Assembly (NCBI GenBank): GCA_964023205.1
Contig: OZ026833.1
Coordinates: forward strand, 1,704,176 to 1,768,175
Source of the DNA: Lutraria lutraria
Lineage: Eukaryota > Mollusca > Bivalvia > Venerida > Mactridae
DNA: 64,000 nucleotides
Reading direction: 5' to 3'
Within the stretch, counting starts at the first letter, position 1. Each line of letters opens with the position of its first letter. Of the stretch, positions 12,596-26,110 are shown in pieces. The notes beneath the pieces were generated by a model, which saw only the letters and a program-made list of their open reading frames with translations, made no database searches and was not told where the DNA came from. Position numbers and translations under genes: made by a program.

Positions 12596-15500
12596 TTAGC
12601 GAACTATTCCACCATTGAAATCGGACAGATCTTGCAATAGAAAGCCAGAAAATGTTGGGTAGATATCTCCATCACTGAAAATACAGTCAGAATGATCCCT
12701 ACTTCGAACAGCTACGTCATCACCTATCTTCAACTCTAGAACGACCATCTGACTTCCTGCATTATACACTGTGCTACCTTGAACAGAAACATCGGCTTTG
12801 TTTAAACCATTCACAAATATTCCACAGTAAGCAAATCCTTTCGGTTGCGTAAAAATTGTAGTGTGGAATGCATAAATTCCAAACACGGGGGCTGTGAACA
12901 CGCCTTGATGCTCGTCGTATCCATCTCCAACATTGGTGTACACAAGGTCAAAAACAACATTCTGATTGACTCCGAGATTTGCTACCGTGTGATTAAGGAC
13001 GGCTGTGAAAGCGACTGTTCCTTGAACTGGCAGTTGCCTTCTTCTTATTCGCCCGTTCATCTCTGAAAAAGGAGATAACTTATATTTGTCCTAAAATAAT
13101 GTACGTGGCCAAAAAAGCATGAAAAACAAAGGAAATGGGGATGTATTTTGTGAAACTTCGGTTTCCTTATTGAATATTACGCAGGTAGGTAAACACAATT
13201 TAGGTAGAAAATTAGAATATCGAGGATTTCTTAGCATACCCAACTTTCGCGGACATGCTGATTTGGAAAATCGATAAAAAATTTACATTAAACAAAGAAG
13301 GGGATTTTCACTATAATCGTCATAACTTTTATTCTATTTAAAATACGAAATTTGTACTCATCACAAAAGTTTATTTAATCTTTTATCTTTCTAATGGTGT
13401 ATTTTTTATTATTTTAAATTAATGCTTTCTTCGACCCTTTTGCGTTTGAAAAAGACACCTATCGATTCCCTCTATATTCAATGTAAAAAGCGTAAAATTG
13501 GTAGATTTTTCAATGAAAATTTGATGTTTTCAGCATCATAACTCTTTTGGGGGAAATGTGATCAAATTTGTACTCATTGCATTCGTTTTGAAAATTTAAT
13601 TTCTTTCACCATGTAAAATATGAAAACAATCAAATAATATCTTCTTCGACCCTTTTGATGTTTTTTAAAACTACCCCTTAGATTTTTTCAAGTTCAATTC
13701 GTCAATCGTTCGGCAAATCTCGGATATTTACGTACTTTTACGGAAACAACGTGCATTTGGCGATGATCATATCTGCTGATTAGGTATCCATGTATATACA
13801 GTCACAGCATGATGCATTATACAGGGTAATAAAAATCGGACGCGTTGAATCAGGTTTTAGGATAATTGAGGTTGAAGACTAAAACATATTACAACATGGA
13901 TGAAAATATTAGAATTTGTGAAATATTTTACTTTACTTCCGAATAAAAAGCAAAATCGATATTTATAACCCAATTTGTTGATATTATAGAAAATATAACA
14001 TAAATAAAAAATGGTTTTCACTATTAGCTTTTTGGATGCATTGAATTAGGTCTTATTTTACCTAGACAGGTGTGAAACTGACTTTTACTTGCAATAAAAA
14101 TGTTCCATTTTTTATCACAAAGTACATATAGAAATACAGCACAGTATTTTTTAATCATGTTACAAAAAATAAGAAAAAGCATCTGAAAACTATTTTATGA
14201 GATATGCCTAATGGAAGGCATTATGTAGATATTGTTACAGATCAAGTAATATATATTTCTTATATTTTACTATCATTTCATCTGTTGTTCTAATGGGCCT
14301 TAAAAAGACGATGATATTTCATTAAATGAAATTTACTATTAATTCATTTTTGATAATATAATAAGCTAAATATATCATTTTGGCATACGTCCACATGTCA
14401 CTTATAAAAACATGTCATAAAATAATATAGATTACCTACTTTGTATATTTATTTTTTCAATGATGTGTAAACAAAAGGACGGATAATAAAATCATATTTT
14501 TGAGATCCCTTTATATGGTTGCTAACTTTACCTGATTATTGTTTTTTACGCGTCTCACATTGACTCAAACAATTGGGCACATCGAATTATATTTGTTAGA
14601 TATCAAGACGGATGGAAATTGCCATAAAATTGCAGAAATTGATTGTACTGTTTATACACCAGGTCTATAGCTTAATATCATTCGTATTTTTTCTATTTTG
14701 TGATGGAAATAAATATCTGCAACAGTTACTGAAGGTTGTAATGGATTTGGAAGTAATTTCATTTATACTCACTGACCTACAAGACGTGCGACATAGTGCA
14801 ACATTTCTGGTTACTCGATCGACCCTAATTTATTTTATCCCGCGACCCTAGACATTTTCATGATTTTATCCGAGGAATGGAAAATCCTCTTTCTCCTATT
14901 TAACTTCCCATATGCTTTCAAAAGTCAAATAAAGTCCATACAGTTGAAACGCGATAGTCCGAAATGCGATAGTTCGAAAAATGCGATAGTTCGAAATCGT
15001 CCGTCAGTCCTGGCAAATTTCCTTCTATTTTCATTATAGATTTGATGCGAAAGTTCGAAATGCGATAGTACGAAAAATGCGAAAGTTCGAAATGAATTGA
15101 AGTCCCCAGATACGTTTTTACTCTATAAAACGATGCGTTAGTTCGAAGTGAATACGCTGTTTTTCACACCTATTCAATTTATTCGATAGTTAGAAATAAT
15201 TGATTTTATTTGTCTACCACTTTGACACGTGTCTTTGTTGAAAAGAAATCATTTGGCCATAAAACTGTGAAAATCTGAATTATAATAAGCGTATAAAATT
15301 ATAAGCGTTTAAAATATATAGACTATAAAAGTCGTGTGTATACTTCGTAATTGTTTACCGTACTGTAATCATTTGTGTAAAGGTCGCACGTGCGTATCAG
15401 ACGCAGGTCAAACATATGTGGCAATCCAGGGAAAATACTTTCATGTTTAAGACACATATACATGTATATCTACTAACCGACTTTTATTAAGAAAAGAAAA

Positions 15501-16544
15501 ACAATGTGTTTATATGCAGAATAGAATCAAATTACTATTTGACTGTGCATACAATAACATAATTATTACTAGGATTCTTGAATTTTGTCTTTTCATGATA
15601 TCCGCATTTTCAAAATTAATTTTACTGATGAAACAAATTAATGTCAATATCATATACGTTTCTGTCCATTTTAACGACGTACATAATAGTTGGGACATGC
15701 TCAAGTCTTATCAGAGATCCAAAAGTAATACAGTGAAATATCGATTTTTGGATCAATTAAGATAACAGATTTTATCTGTTACGCGTAACTGATTTTATTA
15801 TTTTATGACCCCTAATAAAGTCAGCATAACACAAGCAAGGAGGGTAACAATAGGTAGACTGCATATAAACCCCGGAATTGTAGTTGTTTCCCTTGAAAAT
15901 TGATCAGATACTCGATAAGGCCATGTCCGCCAAAGTTGGACATGTTAAGTGACGACATGTACGTACTTAATTAGCTGAAACGTACAAATGATACTTTTAT
16001 TCTTGTCATTTTTCTCAAACGAGGTAAATTCACACTCACCATGTCCAAACTGCACAAACTCATTCTGCTTTTGTTTTGAAATAGCATTCAAATCTTCTTG
16101 TGATTGTATCAATCGCTGAGTTTCTCTATAGGTATTATTAACCATTTCTTGTTGAATAATCTTTTGTTGCTGTTGAGTATCCATGTGTGACTTTTGCTGT
16201 TGTTGTGCCTCAAGTTTGTTTTGTTGGACAGCAATTCGCTTTTCTTGCGTTTCAATTTGACGTTGTTGTCCATCAATCTTGTTTTGTAATGCATCGATGT
16301 TGCGCTGTTGTTTGTAGGCCAGTTGTTGGTGTGCGTCAATTTGACTTTGTTGTGTGTCGATCTTGTTTTGTTGTGCATCAATTTGTCGTTGTTGTGCTTC
16401 GAACGTGTTTTGTAGTGCGTCAATTTCTCGTTGCTGTGCGTCGAAACGTGCCATTACCGTACTGATTACGTCATCGGGGTAAACATGCCCATTCACCGTC
16501 AAAACGAGTAAATTCACAATGAAAACAACTAAAAACGTTTCCAT
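12596..16544 (-). CDS. C1q-3: hybrid C1q-domain protein with long stalk
   Basis: Exon 1 is 16544-16040 and exon 2 is 13062-12596, phase 1, 323 aa. The start METFLVVFIVNLLVLTVNG gives a clean signal peptide. The stalk is the longest of the array (about residues 20-150), made of heptads such as QQRQIDA, QQNKIDT, QQSQIDA and QQRNIDA. A basic run IRRR precedes QLPVQGTVAF. The gene is mosaic. Exon 1 and the first residues of exon 2 match C1q-2, but the rest of the head (GIFVNG, VVLELKIGDDVAVRSRD, FNGGIV) and the 3' flank match C1q-4. The intron is 2977 bp against 269 bp in C1q-2 because of an insertion. The head has unusual changes (SGIYAF becomes FGIYAF; terminal Gly becomes Arg), but no stop. 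Likely functional; expression unknown. Confidence 0.88.
13235..15944. mobile_element. 2.7 kb insertion with inverted ends in the C1q-3 intron
   Basis: Comparison with the C1q-2 intron places the insertion precisely between TTTCTTAG and TTAAGTGACGACATGTACG. The ends are inverted copies sharing CAACTTTsGCGGACATG (13235-13257 and 15922-15944). The flanks are TTAG and TTAA, compatible with a TTAA-type or TA-type target duplication. No transposase frame survives. The body is AT-rich and includes pogo-like repeat sequence at 14941-15093. Classed as a non-autonomous DNA transposon, family uncertain. Confidence 0.75.
14941..15093 (+). repeat. pogo/Tigger-like terminal sequence
   Basis: After a TA dinucleotide the sequence CAGTTGAAACGCGATAGT is followed by five or more copies of the phrase GCGATAGTTCGAAA. 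CAGT...CGATA...TCGAA repeats are typical of pogo/Tigger transposon ends. No transposase is visible, so it is a remnant or MITE nested in the larger insertion. Confidence 0.55.
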
Positions 16545-16830
16545 TTTAATGCAGATCAAATCTATGTCTAGTGCACAAATTATCTGAAAGACTTTAATAC
16601 CATACAAATGTATATATAGAAGGATGATAACCTAATTATACTGATACCAGTCTAAGGTCTTATTGCACACGCACGTAAAAATATGAAAGTTGTCGCGTAT
16701 GCTAGTTCTTTGTACAAAACATGACTAACAAATATCCACACAAATTGCTCAGTAATTATACGGTGAGTGTTGAGTGTTAGTTAAATCTGCTCAACCCAAG
16801 ATCTGCGTAGTACAAATATACACTATAAAT

Positions 16831-17014
16831 CAAAGTACTGAAAGTACTCATGGAAACTGAACTTACATAGACTTGCACTGCAGCATGGAAAAGAAACTAG
16901 TTTAACAATTGCATGACCGATGTAGAAAAACATATATGAAATTCAGTCCCCATTAAAATCCATGCACACGGAGCAAGCTGCGGCTACGGAAAGCTGAACT
17001 ATTGTTCAGTTATC
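16831..17014 (-). repeat. C1q upstream module, copy c (inverted)
   Basis: Inverted copy of the module, about 290 bp upstream of the C1q-3 ATG. It ends (plus strand) with the palindrome GGAAAGCTGAAC-tatt-GTTCAG at about 16988-17006. It is the only copy in this orientation. Confidence 0.6.
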
Positions 17015-17169
17015 AATAGTTCATGCATTGAACATACAAGGAGGTACAATCGGTGTAGCAGTTTGACCTAACTTTTGCACATTTATGTATGTATCTATAT
17101 AAATGCGTGCATCATAATATATTATTTCGTACTGAAAACAAATTGCACAATAAACAGACTGTAACTAAT

Positions 17170-17371
17170 GATTTTTGGAAACTGAACGAAAGTTCAGCTT
17201 TCCGTACCCGTCACTCGCTTGGCAGTCATGAATTTTGATACGGACCAAAGTACTACGTTTTTCTACATCCACCATGCAGTTGTTAAATTATTTGTATTTC
17301 CATGTAGCAGAGGAAGTATATGCACGTTCAGTTTCCATGAATCATTTCGGTACTTTGATTTGCATTGTGTT
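17170..17371 (+). repeat. C1q upstream module, copy d
   Basis: Best-preserved module copy, about 630 bp upstream of the C1q-3 ATG. It opens with the palindrome CTGAACGAAAGTTCAG flanked by GGAAA and CTTTCC (about 17177-17203), and contains the ATACGGACCAAAGTACTACG core. An apparent reading frame across it (17219-17533) has no domain. Confidence 0.65.
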
Positions 17372-17588
17372 CGACCAGTCTACGACCATTGTCTGGTTCA
17401 ACAGTCTAATATAACACTATGCGATATTTATTTAACTCATTGCTGTCAATCATATTGTTACCATGACGTCCATTCTTATTGGACACGCCAATCATGTACA
17501 ACCTGTTTAAGCCAATTTAAAGGTAAACTTTAACAAATCGTGTGATCAGTTCGCAAGCATTATATGTGTTAAAGTTACATTATGAAGC

Positions 17589-20576
17589 CATATATATGGA
17601 ACAATACTGGACCGATACTCGTCTTAATCGATGTTGTTATCTCCCTTGAAATGACTCGATAAACCACAATCAGATAACAATTGTCCAGTTTAACTCTATA
17701 TAGATTATATAGGGAAATAATTTAAAACTTGCTATAAAATCTTTATTCGGTAAATGCCAATAAATTACCACATATGACATTGTAGATAAAATCATTACCT
17801 TTCAAATGGTGTAATTTATTTTAAAATAACTATCTATCTTGGGCAGTATTTTTGCACTTGTATGAAGTAGGTAAAACGGTTCAAAATTTACTCTATGTTC
17901 TATGTAAATATTGAAGAAAATGATTTTTTGCCACATTTCAGACTAAAAATGGACAAACAATTCATAAGTTGCCAATAAATTACCACATATGACATTTTAG
18001 AGAAAATCTTTTCCCTTAACATGAGATAAACCAAAATAAAATAAATATGCATCTTGTACAGTATTTTTAATGAGTTGTAACACCACGTTTTGACAAATAT
18101 TGCTTTCGTTTGAGCTCGATCTTCGGTAATTTCCGTTTTGCCGATGTTTAACGATGCACGAACAAATTTAGCACAGCGGAAGGCTTATACACATTGGAAT
18201 GTAGGGATATCCTTAAACAGCTTTATGGTTGTAAATCCCTTATAGACGTACATTTTAGTTCTTGTAAATACAAAAAGATGCGTGAAACAATATATTAATG
18301 AAGATCGTGATAATACCGTATTAATTTGCTATATACGATCAAGGACTTGTATACACATATGTTTCCTTGATACGATCTAATATTTCTTTCCATTGTACAT
18401 GTACTGAATTGTTATAATTATAGCATTACTGTCAGGAAAGTTTTGAGTATTTTTTTTTTGAAGTTGATAAAATTCTCCTGCGGTAGTAAATATCTCAAGA
18501 GTGAATCATTCTAAACAGAAATGTTCTATTTTTTTTGTAAAAAGCATTATATTTTTAAATGAATGAACGAGTGTTTATGATACAGTTCTAATATTAAATA
18601 AATGTACCAAAATCTTTATTATTCATCATGATTGTTTCTACGCTTTATTTCCATAAGAACTGACATACACATGTACGTAAATAGTATTACTATTGTTTAT
18701 ACATAATATCGTTTATCTGTCGATTAACAGTTTTAATGCAATTAGAATTGAGCAGGTCTTCTGATTGTTGTGTCAAAAAGGTGCGAAATACGCCTTTTAA
18801 AAAGCGATAATTTTTTATTTAGCTGTTGTTTTTTATTGAGCATCATATAAATATTGATCGTCAGTATTTTGATTTTGTTAAGGGTCTTATACCATTGTTG
18901 GTACATTATGTTCCTCATATTTTCACGAGAAGGGTTTTGACTTGACTTTGACTTTGAGGAAATTGTTTAATAAACAATTACAACTACATATATATAAGTC
19001 CTCAATCTTGTTCTGTTCTATTTAGATTATGTTTTAATAATCTTATTACACACAGCCAGTGTAAATACTAGTTCTGGATGTAAGTGATTAATGGATCAAA
19101 ATCCGAATTGTCTTTCTGTTTCAAAGTCATACACGACAGATTAATTTATCAATGTTTTACTCATTATATGGCCTTAGACACAATAAGCAACAAATCAATG
19201 ATATTAAATTTTACATGCATACAAAGTTTCGTTATCGAGTACTTGTACAATTAGTGAATATGAAAATTGCTGTACAACACTGTTAACAACCAAATTAATA
19301 AAATAATATAACCATGGATTTTCGGATTTTAAAACTTCAATAAAAATTAAATATTTTTTCTGTAACTGTATTAACAGCTTTTACTTGCGAACTGCGCTGG
19401 CATTTTCTCTGGTGGACATTATACTATCGATGTTCATACACAGATAATTATGCAAATTACAAGCTTGTACAAGTTAAATGTTTGTACGGCGCAAAATCGC
19501 ATCCGGCAATTCAATACTAGAATGTGGCATATTTAGCATTTTTTATCAGGATGTGCGAAGTTTCAGATCAAACGAATTTGTTATTTTGACTTAACTGATC
19601 CCGAAACTAAAGTGATCATCTACTCCACCAAAAATACAAGCCGTTGATGTTTCATGAATCTCATGAATCTGGTCATATGGTTCTACAGCTCACGAGGCAC
19701 TCTATATGTAGTCCCTGTTTCCACCCTAAAATTAAAATCAGGGGAAACTATCACCTCGATGTATCAGACGTTGCAATATCTGCTGGAATGCATATAAAAT
19801 ATTTAAATAAAGTCTCCAAAAATAATATACTCCGTTGTCTGAGGGTACGTTGTCGTAAAAACCTGGTATAACGGTCCCAAACATAGATTTTCAACTGCAA
19901 AGTGACCATCTATATCGAACCATAAAGTGACCGTCTATGTCGAACCAATTAAGTCATCATTTCTCACCTGATCGGACATTTTTTGTATTGAGCTCCGAAA
20001 TCGATATTTAATTAACGACAATTGCTCGCGATTATAAAATTAGTCTGTGTGAATATGTTTATAATGTTTTGTTTATTTGCGACATGTTGCTAAAATAAAT
20101 ACACCGAAACGTATAAATACCGTGTTCCGTATCTTATAACACGATTAAATGATTAGTACAACACACCGACAATAAACACAGCGAATTTCTCTAATAATTT
20201 ATACATCGAAGTTCATTTAGATCGAACACATTTTCCTAATTCCTTTGATATAAAGAGTTTCGGCTGCATTTATTTAACAGATGGGCAGATATCGAGCTCG
20301 CTCCATTCTTAGACTATAAATAGCGACTGCGTCATCAAGCTAACACTAGTTGGTGTGAGTAACACGTGACCTCGCTCTATTTCTGTTTTGTTTATATCAC
20401 GTGATGACCATTGCGGATATTTCGGAATATTCCGGGCACTGTCACTAATCTGCTTCGCGCAAGAAGTTGCGATTTTGCATTGCCACTTAAAAATAAGCAT
20501 ACCAGAGAGTACGGCGGCCGATGGCCGCCGTACAACAATAATACCATCCGCGGTTTTACTGCCTATCAATTTCCTG
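17589..20576. mobile_element. 3 kb insertion between C1q-3 and psi-2
   Basis: Alignment with 9120-9360 shows continuous homology broken at ATTATGAAGC (17588) and resumed at TTTTAAGAGCG (20577), with about 40 bp of the original replaced. No coding domain is seen. The right third is a recognisable dispersed element (19469-20519); the left 1.9 kb is AT-rich sequence of unknown origin. Confidence 0.65.
19469..20519 (+). mobile_element. Dispersed ~1.05 kb element, copy 1
   Basis: The segment from ACAAGTTAAATGTTTGTACG to CCAGAGAGTACGGCGGCC recurs inverted in P450 intron 5 (55221-56548). The two copies are near-identical along their length, and homology stops abruptly at both ends. The ends carry a short inverted GTACGGCG. 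Frames of 75-86 codons within it are conserved between copies simply because the DNA is; they are unlike any protein I know. Transposon class unknown. Confidence 0.7.
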
Positions 20577-21376
20577 TTTTAAGAGCGAAACGTTTTAAAA
20601 CCAGAGATGCTTGTTGGTAGTTCACTGTACACATATTATATCGCTTGTATTAGTTCTTAAGAATGTGATAGAGAAAACAAAACAATCAGAAAATATCAGG
20701 CTGTGCATTCATTTGAATTCCTGTACACCAGGAACCATCCAAATGCATATGAATCAAATTGAAAAGGAAATAAGTCGTGGATGTTCGTGGTCGTTGTATT
20801 ATCATCTTTTAACGCAATTTCCCGAGAATTTCTCCGCTGAAAACAGATAGATCTTGCAACAGAAATCCTGAAAATGTTGTGTGGATATCCTTATTGCCAT
20901 CAATATAATCAGCCTGCAGTATGTTTCGGACTGCCACATCATCGCCTTTGTTCAGTTGTACGACAATCATTTGGTTTCCTGAACTGTGAACAGTGCTTCA
21001 TTGAGCTAAAATAACTATGCCGCAAAAAACAAGGTAATTGGGATGTGTTAAAAAGGATGTATAGAAAACATAGATTCCAGACACCGGGGCTGTGAATACA
21101 CCATGGTGCTCGTTGTATCCATCTCCTACATTGGTGTATACTCGGTCAAATGCAAGATTCTGGTTCGCTCAAAGATTTGTCACGGCGTGATCTAGAACTG
21201 CCGTAAATGCCACAGTTCCTGGAGCTGGCAATTCCCGTTTACTTCGGTCGTTTGGAACATTGTTGTCTAAATAGGGAAGAAAATGGGACTTTATTGTGCA
21301 TGGCATCGATTTAGAGTTCTATTGTGCACGTTCAAGTTATTCGTTCCTCCAACACAGACAAATATTTATCATTATT

Positions 21377-22047
21377 TGTGTCGTGGTGATGGAGACTGGA
21401 GAAGCTTGTAGCTTTAAAAAATATAACAGACAATGAGTTGTCGTAATATGGCTTTTATTGTAGAAAGCCGTAACATCATGATTAAAACACAGTAACATAT
21501 ATTTTTTAAACTATCTGGCTGAAAAACCTTGGGTAAACCATACAAAAGTAAATATGAAACTTTAACTATATCAAGCAATACGCTTGGGTAAACCATACAT
21601 AAGTATATATGGAACTTTTTAAAACTACAGGTATCACAAGCAGTAAGCTTGGGCAGCATACAACAGTGCATATGACATATAAACAACTATCTCAAGCAAT
21701 AAGCTTGGGTAAACAGTACCAAAAGTAATAACAATTCTCAAGCCTGAACTAGGGTAAACATTACAATAACTGATAATGGAACTGAAAGTGAAACAGTGGA
21801 GGAGGAGAGGAGGAGGTGGTAAGTTTGAGATATGGAAAATAAAACTGTTTAACGGAGTAAACAAAAGATTCCTTTGTCTCAATAAAAACAATGTAGAGCG
21901 CATGCGCAAAGTTAGCGCAGCGACTAAAATTCTACTCATACCGTAAGAACGTAACAGAGTTCTCGTTCTTGCCACGTTGGGCACCTGGCATATAATTGAC
22001 ATCACACAGCTCCAAAATAAAACATTTTATATACATATAAAATACAT
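21377..22047. mobile_element. Short member (671 bp) of a terminus-sharing repeat family
   Basis: Bounded on both sides by TTATT. It has a 5' block beginning TGTGTCGTGGTGATGGAGAC (about 155 bp), then four diverged ~57-bp repeats containing AAGCTTGGGTAAAC, then a ~228-bp 3' block from TAAGTTTGAGATATGG to ATAAAATACAT. Both end blocks recur in the 6.8 kb element that follows directly. The 3' block contains an AAGAACG...CGTTCTT hairpin. Confidence 0.75.
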
Positions 22048-23934
22048 TTATTTGTGTCGTGGTGATGGAGACTGGAGAAGCTTGTAGCTTTAAAAAATAT
22101 AACAGACAATGAGTTGTCGTAATATGGCTTTTATTGTAGAAAGCCGTAACATCATGATTAAAACACAGTAACATATATTTTTTAAACTATCTGGCTGAAA
22201 AACCTGCCAGCGTCAAGCAGTAAGCTTGGCGCACCGGCCAGACAAACCAGTCTCCATAGTAACAACAAATGAATGTTCAGAAAATACACCACATGAGAAT
22301 ATGCTTTCCTTAAAACATGGACTTGCATTAGCAAAATGCAGGTATGTAAATACCATAAATAATTGGTATACTGGAAGACTGAATGTTAGACATTTAAGTA
22401 GAATAATTTAGGCCAAAAACAACTATAAACACATTAACTAAACAGATCTAATAACATATTGAGATACAGATGTATCATAAAAACATGAACATTGACATAT
22501 AACCACATATAACATCATGCTAACATATGAATCTCTAGCACCAAACATTATAGGGTCTTACTTATTGCCAAACCATCCTCAGTATCAATATAATATTTGT
22601 AGACATCATATTATTACTGATATTGTACATTGTATTTATACATAACCTTGCACAAAGAAGCTTTGTAACATGTATCAACAAGCTGTGATGGTAATATCCA
22701 TCAAGTATCCATCCCAGGAATGACAGCCATACACAAAAACCCCTCTTTGGAGGAAATGTGTGCCCGCCATAATGTAGCTCAGACAAAGCTGATATCATTC
22801 CTCAAATGATTCCAAACAGCTAGACAACATTCAGATATAGATAACAAATATTATGAGTATGTTAGGTACAATAAACGTCTTGAAGTCAGGTAACAAATGA
22901 TCTGATCAAACATAAAAATACATAACAAATTCTAACTACAAATACAAACTACAATGAAAATGTACTATATGACGAGCTAATCATGGATGGGTGTGCAAAA
23001 ATACAAATATTTGAGAAAATAAAAGCCAACACATGGCAGAAATTTGGCATATTCATGCCGTTCCAATCAGACTTTTAATTTCAAAGCCAGGAACAGACAA
23101 AATTGCAGTTTTATGGACTCTGGGACTAACCCCTATTCATTTCCAAATGATAATACTTCATGATATGTTAGCTCCCTGTTACTTCCTGGACTATGTTTGA
23201 TAAAAAATATTACCTTATAACAACACTGTTATTGAGTGAAAATTGACATTTGATATATAAAAGACTAACATGTACACAAAATGTACAATGTAACAAAAAA
23301 GGTTGTAACATACTAAATGACGTTATTAAGCATCATATAACATTGACATATGCCCCCATATAAAAATAATTAGTGACATGCCTACATAATTATAAGTATC
23401 TACCAACAAAATTGGCCATCCTGGGACCTCGTTAATATAGGCCCCTCTTGCATACTACATATTAAACAAAGTTTATAATTGTATGCTATATCCCTATGTA
23501 AAGTAAGCCCTAGCCGGCAAAAAGAAAACAATAAATTATATAGATGTTAATGATGTTAAAACATTAATACAAAGCAACATATATGTTCAATATCATATCC
23601 AGTTATTGATCCATAGTTTTTGCAAGGGTGTACATTGTATCAGCATTTGCTGACCATCAACCCATCTTAAAACTTAATTTTCATAAAAAATGAAGCTGTT
23701 CCAATTACATGAAACTAAGGCCCTTATTCCAATGATGAGCAGTAGACAGCATTGCAGGAATGTCAGAATAATGATAGAAGCAGTGAAACTACATAAATGG
23801 ATAGTAATTATCATAAAAAGCTGAACTTGTACCCACAAATTCGCAAAGAAAATCAAATTAAATGAATTTATCATTTTAAGTAAAACTGCTTGACAATATC
23901 AGTCAGTTAAAAATGAAACTTTAATACATACATG

Positions 23935-26110
23935 ATGGTAATATGTACATTAAACACAATAAAAATGATATTAGTATCATAAGTAATAGATCTTTGCTGC
24001 CTCAGCCAGACAAAGATGAAACATTAATAATATGCACATAAACCAACCATAAAATGATATTAGTATCATAAGTAATAGATCTTTGCTGCCTCAGCCAGAC
24101 AAAGATGAAACATTAATATGCACATAAACCAACAATAAAATGATATTAGTATCATAAGTAATAGATCTTTGCTGCCTCAGCCAGACAAAGATGAAACATT
24201 AATATGCACATAAACCAACAATAGAATTATACAAGTATCAAAAGTAATAGATCTTTGCTGCCTCAGCCAGACAAAGATGAAACATTAAATGTACATAAAC
24301 CGACAATAAAATGATATTAGTATCATAAGTAATAGATCTTTGCTGCCTCAGCCAGACAAAGATGAAACATTAAATGTACATAAACCGACAATAAAATGAT
24401 ATTAGTATCATAAGTAATAGATCTTTGCTGCCTCAGCCAGACAAAGATGAAACATTACTTTAATTTGTACATAAACCAACAATAAAATGATATTAGTATC
24501 ATAAGTAATAGATCTTTGCTGCCTCAGCCAGACAAAGATGAAACATTAATATGCACATAAACCAACCATAAAATGATATTAGTATCATAAGTAATAGATC
24601 TTTGCTGCCTCAGTCAGACAAAGATGAAACATTAATATGCACATAAACCAACAATAAAATGATATTAGTATCATAAGTAATAGATCTTTGCTGCCTCAGC
24701 CAGACAAAGATGAAACATTAATATGCACATAAACCAACAATAAAATGATATTAGTATCACAAGTAATAGATCTTAGCTGTCTCAGCAAGACAAAGATGAA
24801 ACATTAATATGCACATAAACCAACAATAAAATGATATTAGTATCATAAGTAATAGATCTTTGCTGCCTCAGTCAGACAAAGATGAAACATTACTTTAATT
24901 TGTACATAAACCAACAATAAAATGATATTAGTATCATAAGTAATAGATCTTTGCTGCCTCAGCCAGACAAAGATGAAACATTAATATGTACATAAACCAA
25001 CAATAAAATTATAGAAGTATCAAAAGTAATAGATCTTTGCTGCCTCAGTCAGACAAAGTGAAACTTAAATATTTACATGAAATTAAAAACAAACTGTAAT
25101 GGTATCAGTACCAAAATGATTTATCTTTGCTGCCACAGTCAGTAATTTTAACATAAATCTGTATACAATTGATAACAGTATCAAAAGTCATAAATCTGTG
25201 CTACCATATCAAAGATGAGGTGTATATACCTAAAACACATAGAATGTTGCTACATCAAAAGTAATATATATCCTTGCTGCTACCTTTGTTCATGAAATGA
25301 TATCAGCCTCAAAATAATAAATGACTCAAAGGCAGTCATGCGAAGACCTAAAACTCCATTAATTGATATCATTATCAAAAGTGCTAAATATGTAGCTTTC
25401 CAGTTCATTACAGTTGGGCATTTTATTTTATGTGCATAACCGCATGAAATGATCTCATAACAAAAGTTATACAAGCATCAGTCAGACAAAAAAAGAAAAT
25501 CTGAACATGTAACACTATAGAGTGACTATTGAAAGAGGATATCAGTATCAAATAGTATAAATCTCTGCTGCCTATGCCAGACAAAGATGAAAAATATAAA
25601 CATAAAAATCACTATGACATCATATCAGTATCAAAGTAATAATTGCATCATCAATCAACGAAATATATATAAACATAAAACACTATGAAATAATATCAGT
25701 ATGAAAAAAAAATTGAAATGCTATAAATCTTTGCTGCCTCAGCTAGACAAAGATTAAAAATAAAATGTAACACACCACAAAATGATATCCATATTTCAAT
25801 TAATAGATATATGCTTCCTCAATCAGTCTGACGAAGATGAAAAATATAAACAATAACACACCCTATGACCTGATCAGTGTCAGGAGTAATAAATCTTTGC
25901 TGCCTCAGTCAGACAAAGATAAAAAGTATAAACCTTAAGACGCCATGAAATGACACCAGTACCTAAAGTAATAAATGTTTGCTTCTTCAGTTGGTCAAAG
26001 ATGAAAAGTAATAAACATATTAAAAATTATCAAAAACATCATGAAAATCATTCCAATGATATCATTATTCAAATGCATGAATGTCTGTTGTCTCAGTCAG
26101 GTATAGATGT
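23935..26110. repeat. 86-bp satellite array
   Basis: About 13 clean copies (23935-25060) of a unit of 85-89 bp with the landmark AGATCTTTGCTGCCTCAGCC and ATGATATTAGTATCATAAGT; the latter holds the inverted repeat GATA-ttag-TATC. From 25060 to about 26110 the copies decay to isolated phrases (CTTTGCTGCCTCAGTCAGAC). It is confined to the long element. Confidence 0.92.

Noticed and set aside
17219..17533. 104-codon frame shared with 8872-9111
   Set aside because: Shared because the underlying upstream module is duplicated. The frame ends differ and there is no domain.
19644..20569. Pair of 75-86 codon frames repeated at 55240-56373
   Set aside because: They lie in a dispersed element and are preserved only as far as the DNA is. 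They run on opposite strands with no known motif.
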